Source: Flaccisagitta enflata (Eukaryota; Chaetognatha; Sagittoidea; Aphragmophora). Taken from it: a stretch of 64,000 bases of DNA. Within the stretch, counting starts at the first letter, position 1; each line of letters starts with the position of its first letter. The notes under the pieces were generated by a model, which was given only the letters and a program-made list of their open reading frames with translations, was not told the DNA's origin and did not search any database. This document shows, one piece after another, positions 46,117 to 59,450 of this stretch. The position numbers and the translations under genes are program-made. The stretch lies in assembly GCA_965153355.1 (NCBI GenBank), contig OZ231128.1, positions 9,300,001 to 9,364,000 on the forward strand. Direction: 5' to 3'.

Positions 46117-49100
46117 CTTGTACAGGGATGTAAAAACTATTTAACATTTCCTTTCAAAACTTACATATTTTGTCAACATCGGCAAGTTGATAGTTTTAGC
46201 CTTCTTTTGATAAATAACGCAATAGGTTTAAATCAATTAGTGCATTACGAAGGTTTTTTTCATGACTTCACTGTCACGTTTTCAGCCAACCACTGGCACT
46301 ATTTCCATTGAAAATTGAAGTTAACCCCAATATCTTATTTTATTTTCTATAAAAATATGTATGTATTCAAATGGCTTTTTCACTTTCTTTTTTTTTTTTT
46401 ACTCATAGCGTTAAGGCGCATGGCCGTTAAATCAAAATCAAAACAGATTTGAACTCTTGATGTTTTGGCGATATAATGTGTAACTCTTCTAACTCTTCGC
46501 GACCTGGTTGGGCTACAATAACCTTTTGTCTAAAGCTTTATCAACGTTAGCATTGATAGGACCCATGATGAAATTAGGTACAAGTAACAAAAAAAATCTT
46601 CATACTGAAACATTTCTAAGCCTTACTAATCGCTTAGGGTATGCAAGGAGTGAAGGAAACCATTTTAGACTCTTTTTTCCTGCAATCTCCATACATGGCA
46701 CTTAATCAATGTTACGTTCCTACCTTGTAGCGCGCATCGTGGTGATGGTCGTGCCCCAATGATGGGAAGCCGACGAAAGACGCCGGAAATGGGACAAAGG
46801 GAGAATGTGTTGTCTGTTTTACTATATGAAGAATCATGGCCGCCGAATATGTAGATCAGGTTTTTGAAAAAAACACTGGCATTGGCGACAAAGTGATATG
46901 GAATGTCGCCGGTGGCTTTGATTTTTCTCCATTGAAAGGTCTCAACATGGAGGGCAAAGAGGGTGTCAAGCGAAATAGGAGATCTCGCGCCCTCTCGTTC
47001 ACCTCCCCATACAACTATCTCATTGCCAACCAGTTGAGCGATGTGTCCCCATCCAACTGGCCATTGAGTCGTTGACGCCCAATCTTTCTTTGCCAGCTGC
47101 GGCAGGGGAATGAGACGTTGTTTGCTGATTTGACCTGAGAAAAGGAAAGAGGAGAAAATTCCCAGGATTAGAAAAAAAACATAATTGAGAAGTATCTTTT
47201 TAATTTTTACTTCAAATCGATGTTGTGGACAACTTTTTAGCTCAGACCAATCAAATTTAACATGAAAAAACGGAAGTAGTCTTCATTGAATCTTTTTAAG
47301 CACTATTGTCTCATTTTAAGAAAAAGAATTGCTTTGTTTCATCATATTTCAATAACTGTGAAAAACCCTTTACCTTTGAGAGTTTTCAAATGATCCAGAT
47401 CCGGATCCAGATCAAATGATGATATCCAAGTAACAATGTCATCTTTGGTGGCCTGATTTAGTCTGTCGTCGTCGTGGCCTTGGAGTAACTTTGTGACGCC
47501 TTCAATAATTTCATTCCTTACTTCAGAATGCAGTCCCTGTATTAATTGCTTAACGAATTCAGACTTTTCTTTCCCATAGAGGCTGTTTTGTACTAGCACT
47601 TCAGATATCAAGGTTATGATCACCAACTTCAAATCATCATCGAGTGATTTGATTATCTTTGCAGCAATTTCACGCATTGCCTTATAATGCCTAAATCCAG
47701 ACTGAATCGGGTCTCTGTATGTATCTCTTTCCAGACTGAAGTTTGCTATTATCTGTGTAACAAATGAAGAATGTGTTGCTTGTTGGCTTATTAACTCATC
47801 GACTAACCAAGATATGATCCTTTCCTGAGTATCAAATCCATCTTCAAGTAACTTGCAAATAACCTGCTGTTCAAACTGATCATTTAATGCCTTATAGCGT
47901 TTCAATTCTTTCAATAAGGATGTTGCTGAAAATTGCTTGTCACTGATCATCTTTTCATTGAAAAAAATTGCAATTCCCTCAACAACTCTCTCATTGAATC
48001 GACCATACACTCGACTTTGTGCATCGGTGATACCTGACAGAATTTTTGCAAGGAATTCTATATCTTTTTCATTTTGGGCAGGAAGGCGTGCTCGCGACTC
48101 AGCCATGATCATATGGGCTATCCAATCCACATTTGCTAATGCCATGTATACAACCACTTCCTCAATGTCTGCCCATTTTTTATACCCAAGGATATTCTCG
48201 ACTATCAAACCTTTTTTCAACTTTAGGCGCATCTCATCTATCCATTCCTTTTTTCCATCCTTATTCTCGTTCAAGATGTAATCTATAATATCAAACATTT
48301 CACCTCTCTCGTTTTCACTCCTCACTTTCAATATGCTACACAAATCAGAGTCTGCAAAAACTCGCGCGGTAGTCAGAAAATCCATGTATTTTCCCTCTTT
48401 AACAAATGCCTTCATTGTTGAATGAGCCGCTTGCATTGCAGTCAGACTTAATTTTGAACACAATGAAGAATCTTTCAGGGAGAAGAATATCATTGATAAG
48501 AGCAAAGAGAGCGGTGCTCCAGCAATCACCAGAGCGAGGAAGACTTTCCGGTTACCTACGCATTCAAAATATCCATAAGATTTTTCAACTTTGTACCAAG
48601 AATATATCATGGCAATATTCAAGGTCAATGAAACTGCATAGTACCAGAATTGCTGTGTGGAATTATTCCATGAAGCTTGATCCTTGGGCAAAACTTTTCC
48701 ATCTGTCTTAACCTGATCTTTCTCACGTTTATGCTCATCAGATCCGTCCAACCATTTGCCCTGTTTGAAGTCGTAAGTTTTTGTGCGAAAATCCAGCAGA
48801 GTGAAATTTGCGATATAACCTCTCGTGAAAAGGCGAATCCACAATCTTAACAGTCCAACCCGGCGACATTCCTCTAATGACATGTCCAAGTGCGAGTATT
48901 CATACATAGAATACAGTAATAGAACAATTGCGATGATCACGAATCCCAAGATCTTTCCCTATTGTGAAAATATAGCAAATCAATGAATTTTCTGCCAAAT
49001 AGCTGATTTTTGCCCTAAAACATATTTTCTTAAATCCTGGTATAGCTGTACGTAGTGCCTAGATCAATCTTCAATTTTCAATATCAACTACAGGTTAATG

Positions 49101-52100
49101 TCAATCCCTGGTTTTGAAGTAACTCAATTGTAAACAAAGGAGTGAAGCCCTTCTCCATGGATGGATGGTCTAATTCATATCAACATCAACTACAGGTTAA
49201 TGTCAATCCCTGGTTTTAAAGTAACTCAATTGTAAACAAAGGAGTGAAGCCCTTCTCCATGGATGGATGGTCTACTTTATATCAATATCAACTACAAGTT
49301 AATGTCAATCCCTGGTTTTGAAGTAACTCAATTGTAAACAAAGGAGTGAAGCCCTTCTCCATGGATGGATGGTCTACTTTATATCCATATCAACTACAGG
49401 TTAATGTCAATCCCTGATTTTGAAGTAACTCAATTGTAAACAAAGTAGTGAAGCCCTTCTCCATGGATGGATGGTCTACTTTATATCAATATCAACTACA
49501 GGTTAATGTCAATCCCTGGTTTTGAAGTTACTCAATTGTAAACAAAGGAGTGAAGCCCTTCTCCATGGATGGATGGTCTACTTTATATCAATATCAACTA
49601 CAGGTTAATGTCAATCCCTGGTCACCCTGATTTTATTCTTTTTATATTTGGAATTACAATGATCTACGATCGTTTCTTGCCTTTTCTCCAGAATTTTCGT
49701 TTATGACCTCATGAACGGGCATATCGCTCATTTCTTCATTGGGTTTTTAGGGTTGGATTGATTTTTAAGCTGCTACGTCATTCTTTTCTATAGCGCAGCC
49801 AGTCCTTTCTTTGGTGGTGATTGAATATCTCACGTCAGTCTTTTTGTCACTTATTAGCACTTGTTTGTCCGTTGGTTGGTCGGTCAGTCGGTTGGTCCGT
49901 CACAAAAACGTTTGACAATCCACACAGAACACTTATTGGCCTACATAGCCTTGACCATAATTAAGGGTTTTTCTCATCTTCAACTTCCGATTTCAATCGG
50001 CGTATTTTTAGATACATCCTCGCTCCTCTATGAGACAGGTCCGATTGTTGGTTGGTTGGTCGGTTGATCACACAAACATCCTACTCCCAAAATCTGAGGT
50101 TCTGTCTACAGAGAAGCGGTCAACCTTTTAATTCTTTCGTACATTTGACCTTTCTGTCATTCATTCAAGCGTTTATTCATTCAAGCGTTTATTCATTCAT
50201 TCATTCATTCATTCATTCATTCATTCATTCATTCATTCATTCATTTGTTCATTCATTCATTCATTCATTTATAGAATCGTTCATTCATAAGAAACGTTCA
50301 TGCAATGAAAAAAAGGGTTATAAAGAAAAAAAAATTTTTCCGTTTTAAATTCAATTTTCTCAAATCTCGATAAGCAGAAGCTGTAACACGGGATTTTTCA
50401 TAAACGAAAATTCCGCTTCCAAACGAAGAATTGATTGTAATTCGCACTCGATTCAGGGTGTGGTTTTGAAGTAACTCAATTGTAAACAAAGGAGTGAAGC
50501 CCTTCTCCATGGATGGATGGTCTACTTTATATCCATATCAACTACAGGTTAATGTCAATCCCTAGTTTTGAAGTAACTCAATTGTAAACAAAGTAGTGAA
50601 GCCCTTTTCCATGGATGGATGGTCTACTTTATATCAATATCAACTACAGGTTAATGTCAATCCCTGGTTTTGAAGTAACTCAATTGTAAACAAAGGAGTG
50701 AAGCCCTTCTCCATGGATGGATGGTCTACTTTATATCAATATCAACTACAGGTTAATGTCAATCCCTGGTTTTGAAGTAACTCAATTGTAAACAAAGGAG
50801 TGAAGCCCTTCTCCATGGATGGATGGTCTACTTATATCAATATCAACTACAGGTTAATGTCAATCCCTGGTTTTGAAGTAACTCAATTGTAAACAAAGGA
50901 GTAAAGCCCTTCTCCATGGATGGATGGTCTACTTTATATCAATATCAACTACAGGTTACTCTAATCTAACATTCTAGGGCGTCCAGCGTCAGAGGACAAC
51001 TTAAAACAAAAGACCTTCGCCAAGCAACCAAGATCGCGATCTAGGGAGGAAATGCACACGCTGCTGTGATGTTCGAGGAAGAGCTCTGGGTCCTTGCGCC
51101 TCTGGACCGAATGGCCTGGACCTTACGTAGATGGGCTACGACACACAAAACAAATAAATTGTCTTTAAGCTGAGGCTTATCCCCTTTAATGCGGTTGAAG
51201 TCACTAGGATGTCCCTAGCACGTGGAAGATCTTCCCTAGTTTGCCTTTCTGGCTGACGATGGTGGGGCTTACTACAAGAGCGGCCAACATTCTATGCTCA
51301 TATAAATCAAAATTTACTATTCTTTCGATTCAGGCTGAATTGCGAATAGTATCTTAATAACCGACTGTAAGAGTCGAGATGTGACAAAATACATGTTCTA
51401 ATCTCTCTCTCTCTCTTTTTCTCTCAAATACCTCAAGTTTCCTGGATGTGAAAAAAACGGAGAGTGCAAGGCATCTTGAAATAATCGCCGGGGTTTTACA
51501 CAAAAGAACCATGACGCTTCCAACAATAGTAAGTTCCCTTTGGGCTGGATTCTTTTTCAAAGCCGAGTTGTAATAGGCAACGACAGTTTGGGACAATGTG
51601 GTAAATGACGTCAGAATGGTCAGAAAACGCACCAAACTGAGATCCATGCCAAGTTGCAGATAAATCATCAACTGAAGGATTGTCTGAGGTCCTGACTCAA
51701 GAAATGCTTCGTAAAATTTTGATTCCGACAAGTCATACAACTTTTCCTGACATCTGCACCAATTTTCAAGGGTTTTGTCGCGACGCGAACCATGTATCAT
51801 GCCATCTATAGTGTCAGCAACACTCTTTGTTGCCTCTGGTCCTGTCTTGTCTTCAATTTCTTCATCATTCAAGAGTCGACTTATCTTTTCCTTCAGGCTC
51901 GTCATACTCTCCTTGATGGACAAGTAAGTCAGTCTCAGCTGTTCCCTGATAGTGGATTCTGGTAGAAGCGCAACTTTATATCGCTGAATTGTAAACATGT
52001 GTGGTAGGGCACAAAGTTGCTGCCAAATTGCGAGCAAAGGCATTATTGGGAACATCCCTATTCTGATCAAGAGTAACAAGGCCCATCGCTTTGGACCCAT

Positions 52101-52561
52101 CATCTTCGGCTCCTTGTGGATGTATTTCAAGTCTCCAAAAAACTCTCTCAGCAATTGCTCAGTGGTGTTGGACATATACCGTAAGAATTGCGGTATCATG
52201 AAGAATACTATGGTCAGGAAAAACCATGCTGGTTTTGCGATTTTCAAGCTGCCTCTCTGTATTCCCTCAAAATCTGAGCTGCTAACATTCTTCCTTGTTG
52301 CGTTGGTCATGCTGTGGTCCATAGAGGAATTGATCCTCACTCCGCAGATTTTCTCAAAATCTTCACTGCCTTGATAGTATTGAGTCGCTGAGATGACATC
52401 AGTGACGCAATCAGCTGTCTGATTTGCTACGGAGTATATCTTCATCAAGACTATGTAGAAAAAAACGGGCTTTTTCATCATTGACAAATAGCTCTTCCAT
52501 GATTGAGAATCCTTGCCAAAACACCCTGCCTCACCTCCTTTTTCGATATTTGGCAATGGAC
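45563..52561 (-). CDS. XK-related membrane protein fused to a kelch propeller, four exons, N-terminus missing
   Basis: Exons in order of transcription: 52561-51432, 48958-47374, 47134-46724, 46116-45563; all introns GT-AG and all phases agree (0, 1, 1), giving about 1225 residues. The first exon and the start of the second form an XK-related domain: FYIVLMKIYSVANQTADCVT, a TM-rich run, the family hallmark FLESGPQTILQLMIYLQLGM, then more membrane segments (GFVIIAIVLLLYSMYEY, VFLALVIAGAPLSLLLSMIF). A helical, charged region of about 330 residues follows. The last two exons encode six kelch repeats. XK-related proteins include phospholipid scramblases and their relatives; kelch propellers bind proteins. 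Function of this fusion is unknown. The first exon, a short N-terminus, was not found. Confidence 0.78.
46724..47134 (-). CDS. Kelch repeats 1-2 exon
   Basis: Acceptor CTTTTCTCAG, donor CTACAAG|GTAGGA. It encodes QWPVGWGHIAQLVGNEIVVW, GGERE, LFALHVETFQWRKIKATGDI and FFKNLIYIFGGHDSSYSKTD. It joins the upstream exon through a Gly codon split by a 239-bp intron. Confidence 0.83.
47374..48958 (-). CDS. XK-related C-terminal membrane segments plus helical linker
   Basis: A 1585-nt exon with acceptor TTCACAATAG and donor CTCAAAG|GTAAAG. It starts GKILGFVIIAIVLLLYSMYE. Further hydrophobic segments are at about residues 55-70, 90-115 and 130-150. The remainder is soluble, rich in Glu/Lys/Leu/Ile, probably an alpha-helical repeat structure, ending DLDPDLDHLKTLK. 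Retention of the next intron would add only GKGFFTVIEI before a stop. Confidence 0.8.
49085..49621. repeat. 102-bp minisatellite array, part 1
   Basis: About five copies of a unit beginning CAACTACAGGTTAATGTCAA, TCCCTGGTTTTGAAGTAACT, CAATTGTAAACAAAGGAGTG, AAGCCCTTCTCCATGGATGG. Starts at 49085, 49187 and 49289 give a 102-bp period. It lies in the XK-related/kelch intron. Confidence 0.95.
49857..49957 (-). repeat. Truncated family-2 element inside the 839-bp insert
   Basis: TTTGTCCGTTGGTTGGTCGG, GTCGGTTGGTCCGTCACAAA, ACTTATTGGCCTACATAGCC; the hairpin end is reduced. Confidence 0.5.
50160..50290. repeat. (ATTC)n microsatellite
   Basis: ATTCATTC tract with a few interruptions. Confidence 0.95.
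50461..50957. repeat. 102-bp minisatellite array, part 2
   Basis: About five more units of the same repeat, beginning mid-unit directly after the insert. Confidence 0.95.
50958..51353. other. GC-richer unique intron block
   Basis: 51000-51300 is notably richer in GC than its surroundings (GGCGTCCAGCGTCAGAGGAC and CTTACGTAGATGGGCTACGA), with an AAATAAATTG near 51155. It could be the tail of an old retroposon. No frame is recognisable. Confidence 0.3.
51432..52561 (-). CDS. XK-related domain, main exon
   Basis: Acceptor TTTGCTTATAG, donor CTTGAG|GTATTT. Hydrophobic segments lie at about 33-55 (VFFYIVLMKIYSVANQTADC), 112-130 (AWFFLTIVFFMIPQF), 157-180, 285-305 (FLESGPQTILQLMIYLQLGM), 310-330 and 345-370. 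Two Asn-rich glycosylation-like sites lie between segments 1 and 2. Confidence 0.85.
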
Positions 52562-53058
52562 CTATAAGCAAAGATAGAAAAAATATATGTCACATTCATT
52601 ACGTTGGACTGTTTACTCTCGAGTGGTGGAGAAGGGGTAAAAGCCTGATTAGTTATTGGCATGATTGAATAAATGCGGTTTTCTCTCTTGAACTAGTTGG
52701 TTCATAATGTACGAATACTAAGGAGACTAAACATTTACCTAATAACATACATGTGTATGAGCCTTTTATAGTCTCCAAAATACTAATGTATACATTTTTC
52801 TGCCCGTCATGAAAAACGTTCTTTCATGTGAATTTGACATACAGATGGAGTACGATTGTTTTCGTTGCCAACATTGTAATTCAAAAAGTTATCAAGATAA
52901 TTGAATTCCGAAAAAAATTTCCTGAAAGATGATAAAATCACATTTTATGATGTGTAACTCCCAGAATTTTTGTACGTAGGAAAATTGAAACCTTCCGACA
53001 TATGAAGATCTAAAACAAGCCTAGAACTATGACTCATTTTGTATGCACAATCCCCAAA
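52562..53058. other. Upstream of the XK-related/kelch exons, no feature seen
   Basis: A phase-1 upstream exon is required but was not identified here. Confidence 0.4.
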
Positions 53059-53214
53059 AACAAGGCTGGATACACGGCAATTCAGTCGCGGACGGTTGGG
53101 CAGGAGCAGTAGGGCAAAAACTGCTCGTAATTCAAAAATGTGACCGACAGACGAACCGACCGACGGACCGACCGACGGACCAAGGTGTAGAGTCGCGTGT
53201 CCGCGACTAAAAAA
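53059..53214 (+). repeat. Hairpin-ended element, family 1
   Basis: ACAAGGCTGGATACACGGCA, GTCGCGGACGGTTGGGCAGG, (GACC/GACG)n core, AAGGTGTAG, hairpin AGTCGCG-TGTC-CGCGACT, AAAAA. Confidence 0.85.
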
Positions 53215-55690
53215 TGCATTTTAGCAAAATACTATCAAGAGCATAAGTATGGAAACACGCATTTATAGCCATATCTCTGCTTAAAAATAAGAAATTTATA
53301 AAAGAATCATGGAGATTATGAAACTTCTTCAAATTTCTGATCTGATATTGCAAACTGCATTTGTCTAGCTTAAGCGGTTTAGAAATTACAAGCAAAACAA
53401 AACAGGTACCTCAACTAAATAATAACAAAATCATCACATTGAGATTTCAGCTCCAAGTAATGAAACTATTTTTCTGATTAATCGAAGTTTTTTTTCATCT
53501 AATTTTTGGTCCCTTTTACAACGCCATCGTCTCATTGTATTTTATTGGCTGATTACAACTGCACAGAATCACTGTGGTTGCTAACATAGCTAAAAAGAGC
53601 AAAAAATACCAGTAATGGCGGCTGTCGCCGTGAGGAAAAAAGTCGTAAACATTGGTCACTTTTCATCAAGCTTTTGTTTTTAGTCACTACAAATTTTTTT
53701 ATTATTAGATCAAATCAAGAGCAATTTATATCTCCTTTTTGAGAGATGAAATAGGTCAATTTCAAAATTGAGAAAATTTGTCAAAAACATTCATAATCAG
53801 ATAGCTCATGTCAATATGAACATGGTTCAAAAACTGAATTTTGTTACTGATCCTTGATTTTCATGTAAATTAGGCTGAAATGCAACAAATAATGATCGAA
53901 AATAAGCAAAAATTGAGTTGTTAAAGTCCGCAAAACCAAAAAAATAGGAATATTTTACTAAATCACGGTTCATGAATTCAATCAGACCCGATTCTGCTGA
54001 AGAAAATTGAGATTTCAATTTTTTTTGAAAATTCTCTATAAGCAGCTTTTTTGGCTGGTTGGGCCAGTTGGCAAAAATTTACTGAATCTTACGGCAACAA
54101 TTAATTTAAGTAGGCATTCTCTGAAAGAATCACTGTGCAAAATTTCAGCCAAATTGGACAAATGTTTTAGAAGTTATGCCGTTTTTTTTAATTTTTGGGT
54201 GGTAGGCTGGTTGGGCTGGTTGGGTTGGTTAGATGTGTCCCAGATGCACCAAATGCTCTGTTCGTAATAGTTTCAGTACAGTATTGATCCATGCAAAAAA
54301 TCTTTTGTCTCTCTCAAAGGGTTTCCAAGATATGGGCATTTCCTGATATTTTGGTTTACCATTTTGCAGTCAGTGCATACATGCGCCAATAACAAAGAAT
54401 TAACTACGAAGATTCATCTTGAAGCGTGATTATTCTGCAACAATTTACTGACCAATCACATTGAAAATTTCATTATGGCTGAATGCCTGGGAGTTAAGAC
54501 CTGAAATTTTTAGTGTATATGCAAAATTTCATGCTCTTTCTCATCATGTTATCCAAATTTCCATCATCAGTTTCATAATGGCGTGCCAGTGACAGAAATA
54601 AAGCGTGACATGAGCGTGACAGAAGAGCTGGGGGGGTGTGCAGAATAATCACGCTTGAAGAAAAGTGTCATTACGCGGGATTGGGGTGTCACAGTGGCAT
54701 GAAATTTGGAGCGTATGCCCTTCAAGTAGTCCTCTATTAGATAGAAACCTGAAAAGTGATTAACTTTGTGAATTTATAGTGTTTTAAAAAAAGATAATCG
54801 GCATACTCAGATTTTGCCATGAAATAGCAAAAAAATTAGAAGGATCAAAATTTGATGATAATACAATATTTGAACAACTTAGCATTTGCGCAGTAGGATG
54901 AAATTTTTTGTACATCACATCGGAATGATGATAACTGGTTAAAAGCTGAGAAATGATCAGATAATCTATTTTTGATAGGTTTTGCTTGTTATTTGCTTGT
55001 CCGGACAAAATACGGACATGCCAATGTGGCCAATTTGACCTAATTTTTACTACCCCTAGGGGTAGGGGTAGTCACAAAAAATGGTTTGGCAAGGTAATCC
55101 AGGTAGTTAGGAAGGTCATCCAACTATAGAAACTTGTCACAATGCAATAGACATTGCGGTAACACTGTTAATGTGGTGGTGAGTCGGGTTCTCTCGTCGA
55201 AAAGAGATTGTGACATTCACCTTTTATTTGTTAGATCAAATCAAAAGCAGTTTAATGTGTTGATTGCACTGAAAATCAAAGAAAAATAGAACTGAGCTAG
55301 TTGAGCTAAAATAATCAAAATATTTCAACCAGACAACCAGATTTGCTCACTGACATGCTTTCTTGTATTTGCATGCTCAAATAAAAACATTAATTTATTC
55401 ACCCTTTCTAAATTCAGAGATAAAGAGCGAGCTAAATGAGTTAAATGAGCCAGAATACTTAAAAACACCCTCACAGATTGTTTATCGTATTTGAAATCAG
55501 AAAGAATAGACTGAGCTAAGTGAGCTAAATGAGCTAAAATGTTCAAAAACGCCCTCATAGATGAGCAGCTGTGTTCATAAACATGTTTTTTTTTGTATTT
55601 GCATGCTCAAGTGAATAGAAATACACTCCTTTATTGATCCTACACTAAATAAAAAAAATAAATAAAAATTTCATTCAAATTTTTAATGAG
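53215..55690. other. Long AT-rich stretch, no gene seen
   Basis: Short direct phrases recur (GAGCTAAATGAGCTAAAATG, GGTTGGGCTGGTTGGGTTGG). A perfect short palindrome CTACCCCTAGGGGTAG lies near 55051-55066. 55321-55565 contains two loosely related blocks beginning CACTGACATGC / TTGTATTTGCATGCTCAA. No exon is supported. Confidence 0.4.
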
Positions 55691-55930
55691 TAAATCTTTA
55701 AAAAATCATAGCGCGAAGAATATTTGGAGTAGAGTATTCTGCTTGGCGCCAAATGAAAGAAAATTATTGAATTTACTTACCCTATTGATTTCATTGGAGG
55801 CCTCAATCAGCCGGATGAGATGCTCAACTTGCCCATAAGAAAATGAAAACCCTGTTTCTCTCAAATATGTCAAAAAGTCGAAGACTGACTTCGACTTTTT
55901 TCCCGATAAACTAAAGAATGATCCTTAACA
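55690..55930 (-). repeat. Dispersed repeat with a GTCGAAGTC hairpin, copy 2
   Basis: Reverse complement of the 2555-2838 block. It contains TTCTGCTTGGCGCCAAATGA, TTTACTTACCCTATTGATTT and GTCGAAGACTGACTTCGACT (hairpin). Confidence 0.6.
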
Positions 55931-56134
55931 ATTTTCATGGATAGGAAAATCAATTCATTTTTTGCTATCATTCATTTGAAAATGTTTGAAAACCTATATC
56001 TAATTAATTGTTGAACCTCCAAAATGTTTAACTAGATATCTAATATATTCTTGAGGTTTTTTAAAAGACATTTTTTGCATAAACTATGCAATTATTAAAC
56101 TGTTTCCATACTTATGCTCTAGATAGTACACATT

Positions 56135-56310
56135 CTCCTTGGAGGGTTCTAGCTTTTAAACCGTTTGAGATACAGACCTGAGATTGGTCTAGATTGCAAG
56201 ATTTTTCTAAAAATCTTCGAAAAAACTTTAATTCAAAAAGTTTTTTATGTTTTTGTATCTGTTTTATCAATGAAAGGAAAGGTGCGTCTTTGTTTTTGAT
56301 ATGTGTGGTA
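56135..56310 (+). repeat. Dispersed repeat, CTAGCTTTTAAACCGTTTGA type, copy 2
   Basis: Direct, diverged copy of 43150-43320. Confidence 0.55.
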
Positions 56311-56755
56311 AAGGTCATATGGGGCGTGCGACTGAAGCCTGTTGGGCCTGCCATACAAGTTGCATAGTTACACAGGTAACAATCATTTGCCCTAATCTAT
56401 TCTGGTAAGCATTAGCGTTTTGTGGAAATAAACTATGAATGGATGTATGCAAGGTCAGTTTTGCTGGATGGAAAATTAGCAGTGATGCGCGTAGTGACTA
56501 TTCAGTGAGGGCTCACAAGGCCCTCTTCCACATTGTTCAGTATGGGAATAATGAGGGATATTGTCCCACTTGTCATACAATACAGACCTTCATCGAGAGA
56601 CGTAAGTGGAACCCTCTCAATCGGGTTATCAAATGCCGATTCCAATTCCATCGTCAACAAATCAATAATTGTTGGCAACAATTATCGATTTCTCTGTTAA
56701 ATGGATAAGAAAATGACTTGCATCTGTTGTTTGCAATTACGTAGTCAGTTCGTGT

Positions 56756-56756
<1 letters not shown>
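56311..56756. other. Unassigned ORF region
   Basis: An 89-codon plus-strand frame (56439-56708) reads AHKALFHIVQYGNNEGYCPT and CHTIQTFIERRKWNP with one CxxC. No family is recognised and no splice sites are convincing. Confidence 0.2.
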
Positions 56757-56815
<59 letters not shown>

Positions 56816-56915
56816 CAGACACAGACACAGACACAGAGAAAGACACAGAGACAAAGACAAAGACAGAGACCGAGAGACCGAGAGACAGAGACAGACAGAG
56901 AGAGAAACAGAGAGA
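56757..56915. repeat. (GA)n/(CAGA)n compound microsatellite
   Basis: GA tract passing into CAGACA and GAGACC units. Confidence 0.95.
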
Positions 56916-57945
<1,030 letters not shown>

Positions 57946-58115
57946 TTTTTATTCATCTCAAATTTTAGGCCAATCTGACACTTTGTGCTGCTAAGACAAC
58001 AGCAATTTAAACAAGAATTGCTCTTGCAAATATATGGTTAGTTGAGCTTAAGCCATAAGATTTTGTTTTTCCTTAAATTGATGTTGCGGCCAAACTGTTC
58101 AACGCAGATCCATAA

Positions 58116-58520
58116 CCGTATTTTTTCCATAAAGCGCCCCCCTCCAATAAGCGCCCCCCTCTTTTTCTACTTAGTGACACACTCTTCAGAAAAATTAGCA
58201 TAGAAATATTAAGTAAAATGATGAAAAAACACAACACAATGAACCATTTTCACTGACTTTTAAACAGATACATGCAAAGAATATCTCTATTTCAAGTCAA
58301 AGTAAGCATTTTGATTGCTTTTCATGACAAAGATGGACTGAATGACAGTTCTTCTACAATACAAAGGGGCGCTAATTGGAAAGTTAAAAAGCATTGGAAA
58401 GTTAAAATCTTCATTCAGGTTTTTCCCTGACGAAGGCCGTTTGGTCGAAATATATCGGGAGAATTATTCATGGATTTCAATTTCAAAAGCGCCCGGGGCG
58501 CTTTTTAGAAAAAAATACGG
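58116..58520. mobile_element. 405-bp TIR element with TAA duplication, PIF/Harbinger-like MITE
   Basis: TAA on both sides (58113-58115, 58521-58523). Left end CCGTATTTTTTCCATAAAGC then GCCCCCC; right end, reverse complemented, CCGTATTTTTTTCTAAAAAG then CGCCCC. The TWA-type duplication suggests PIF/Harbinger. No transposase. Confidence 0.75.
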
Positions 58521-58785
58521 TAAATCTTAACACAAAAAATGTGAAATCATATTATATTACTTATTATATAACTTAAAGGAAAAAAAGTTTCAAACCTATC
58601 AAATAACACATGTGCAGATAACACTCTATACTTTTCGCCATTTGAGATTAGTGGCTCTGTATTTATCATTATCGCTTTTACTTTTTTGCCATTTGTTTCT
58701 ACGTTCATGTCTTAGATGTTGAATTTCTTACTCTTCTTATAATGTTCAGGAGAGTGCAGTGAAAACAAAACGACAATCAGACAAT
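58521..58785. other. No feature seen
   Basis: AT-rich, nothing supported. Confidence 0.35.
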
Positions 58786-58880
58786 GTCTTTAGTTGCAGC
58801 TTTGTCCATCCGTCCTTCCGTCCGTCTGTCCGTCCATCCGTCCTTCCGTCTGTCTGTCGGTCCATCCGTTAGTATGTGGT
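58786..58880 (-). repeat. Hairpin-type element core, (CCGT)n, truncated
   Basis: TTTAGTTGCAGCTTTGTCCA then (TCCGTCCG)n. The stem is degenerate. Confidence 0.5.
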
Positions 58881-58974
58881 GGCCGAGTTTGAAAATGCAA
58901 AAACGCCCATTTTTAATGCTGCAGTTTCTGTGATTTTTTGTTTGGGTTGCTGAAGGTGTAGATGGGGGTTGTTT

Positions 58975-59165
58975 GGAAAAAAGTCGAAGAGACGAAGTCC
59001 CTTCGGTCTTTTTGAGTCCTGCAGAGAAAAACGGATTTCCCTTTGTTTTATGAAGCGTTTGGGAAAGTTGATACATTTTGGGGGCAGAACGAGACTACGC
59101 ATGAAATTTATAGCTAAGTAAGAGCTAATTCTCCTCTTTCAGATGACGCCAAGCAGAATTCTGTG
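58975..59165. repeat. Dispersed repeat with GTCGAAG hairpin, partial copy 3
   Basis: AAAAAAGTCGAAGAGACGAA, GTCCCTTCGGTCTTTTTGAG, and GACGCCAAGCAGAATTCTGT shared with 2555-2838. Confidence 0.5.
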
Positions 59166-59259
59166 CGATCAATAGTTTTGGAGCTATGATTTTTTAAATC
59201 TTTTTTTATTTTTTCGCATTTTTCTCATTTTTCCCCAAAACGCGGAATCGAGTTAATTG

Positions 59260-59450
<191 letters not shown>

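Larger units (their letters stand above)
49622..50460. mobile_element. 839-bp element interrupting the minisatellite, TCACCCTGA/TCAGGGTG ends
   Basis: The array is cut between CCCTGG and TTTTGAAG. The left end is TCACCCTGATTTTATT, the right end GATTCAGGGTG, and TGG is present on both sides (49619-49621, 50461-50463), consistent with a 3-bp duplication. It contains two hairpin-ended element fragments and an ATTC tract and encodes nothing recognisable. Confidence 0.6.

Noticed and set aside
47937-48281. 114-codon plus-strand frame
   Set aside because: Antisense shadow of the XK-related/kelch exon 48958-47374.
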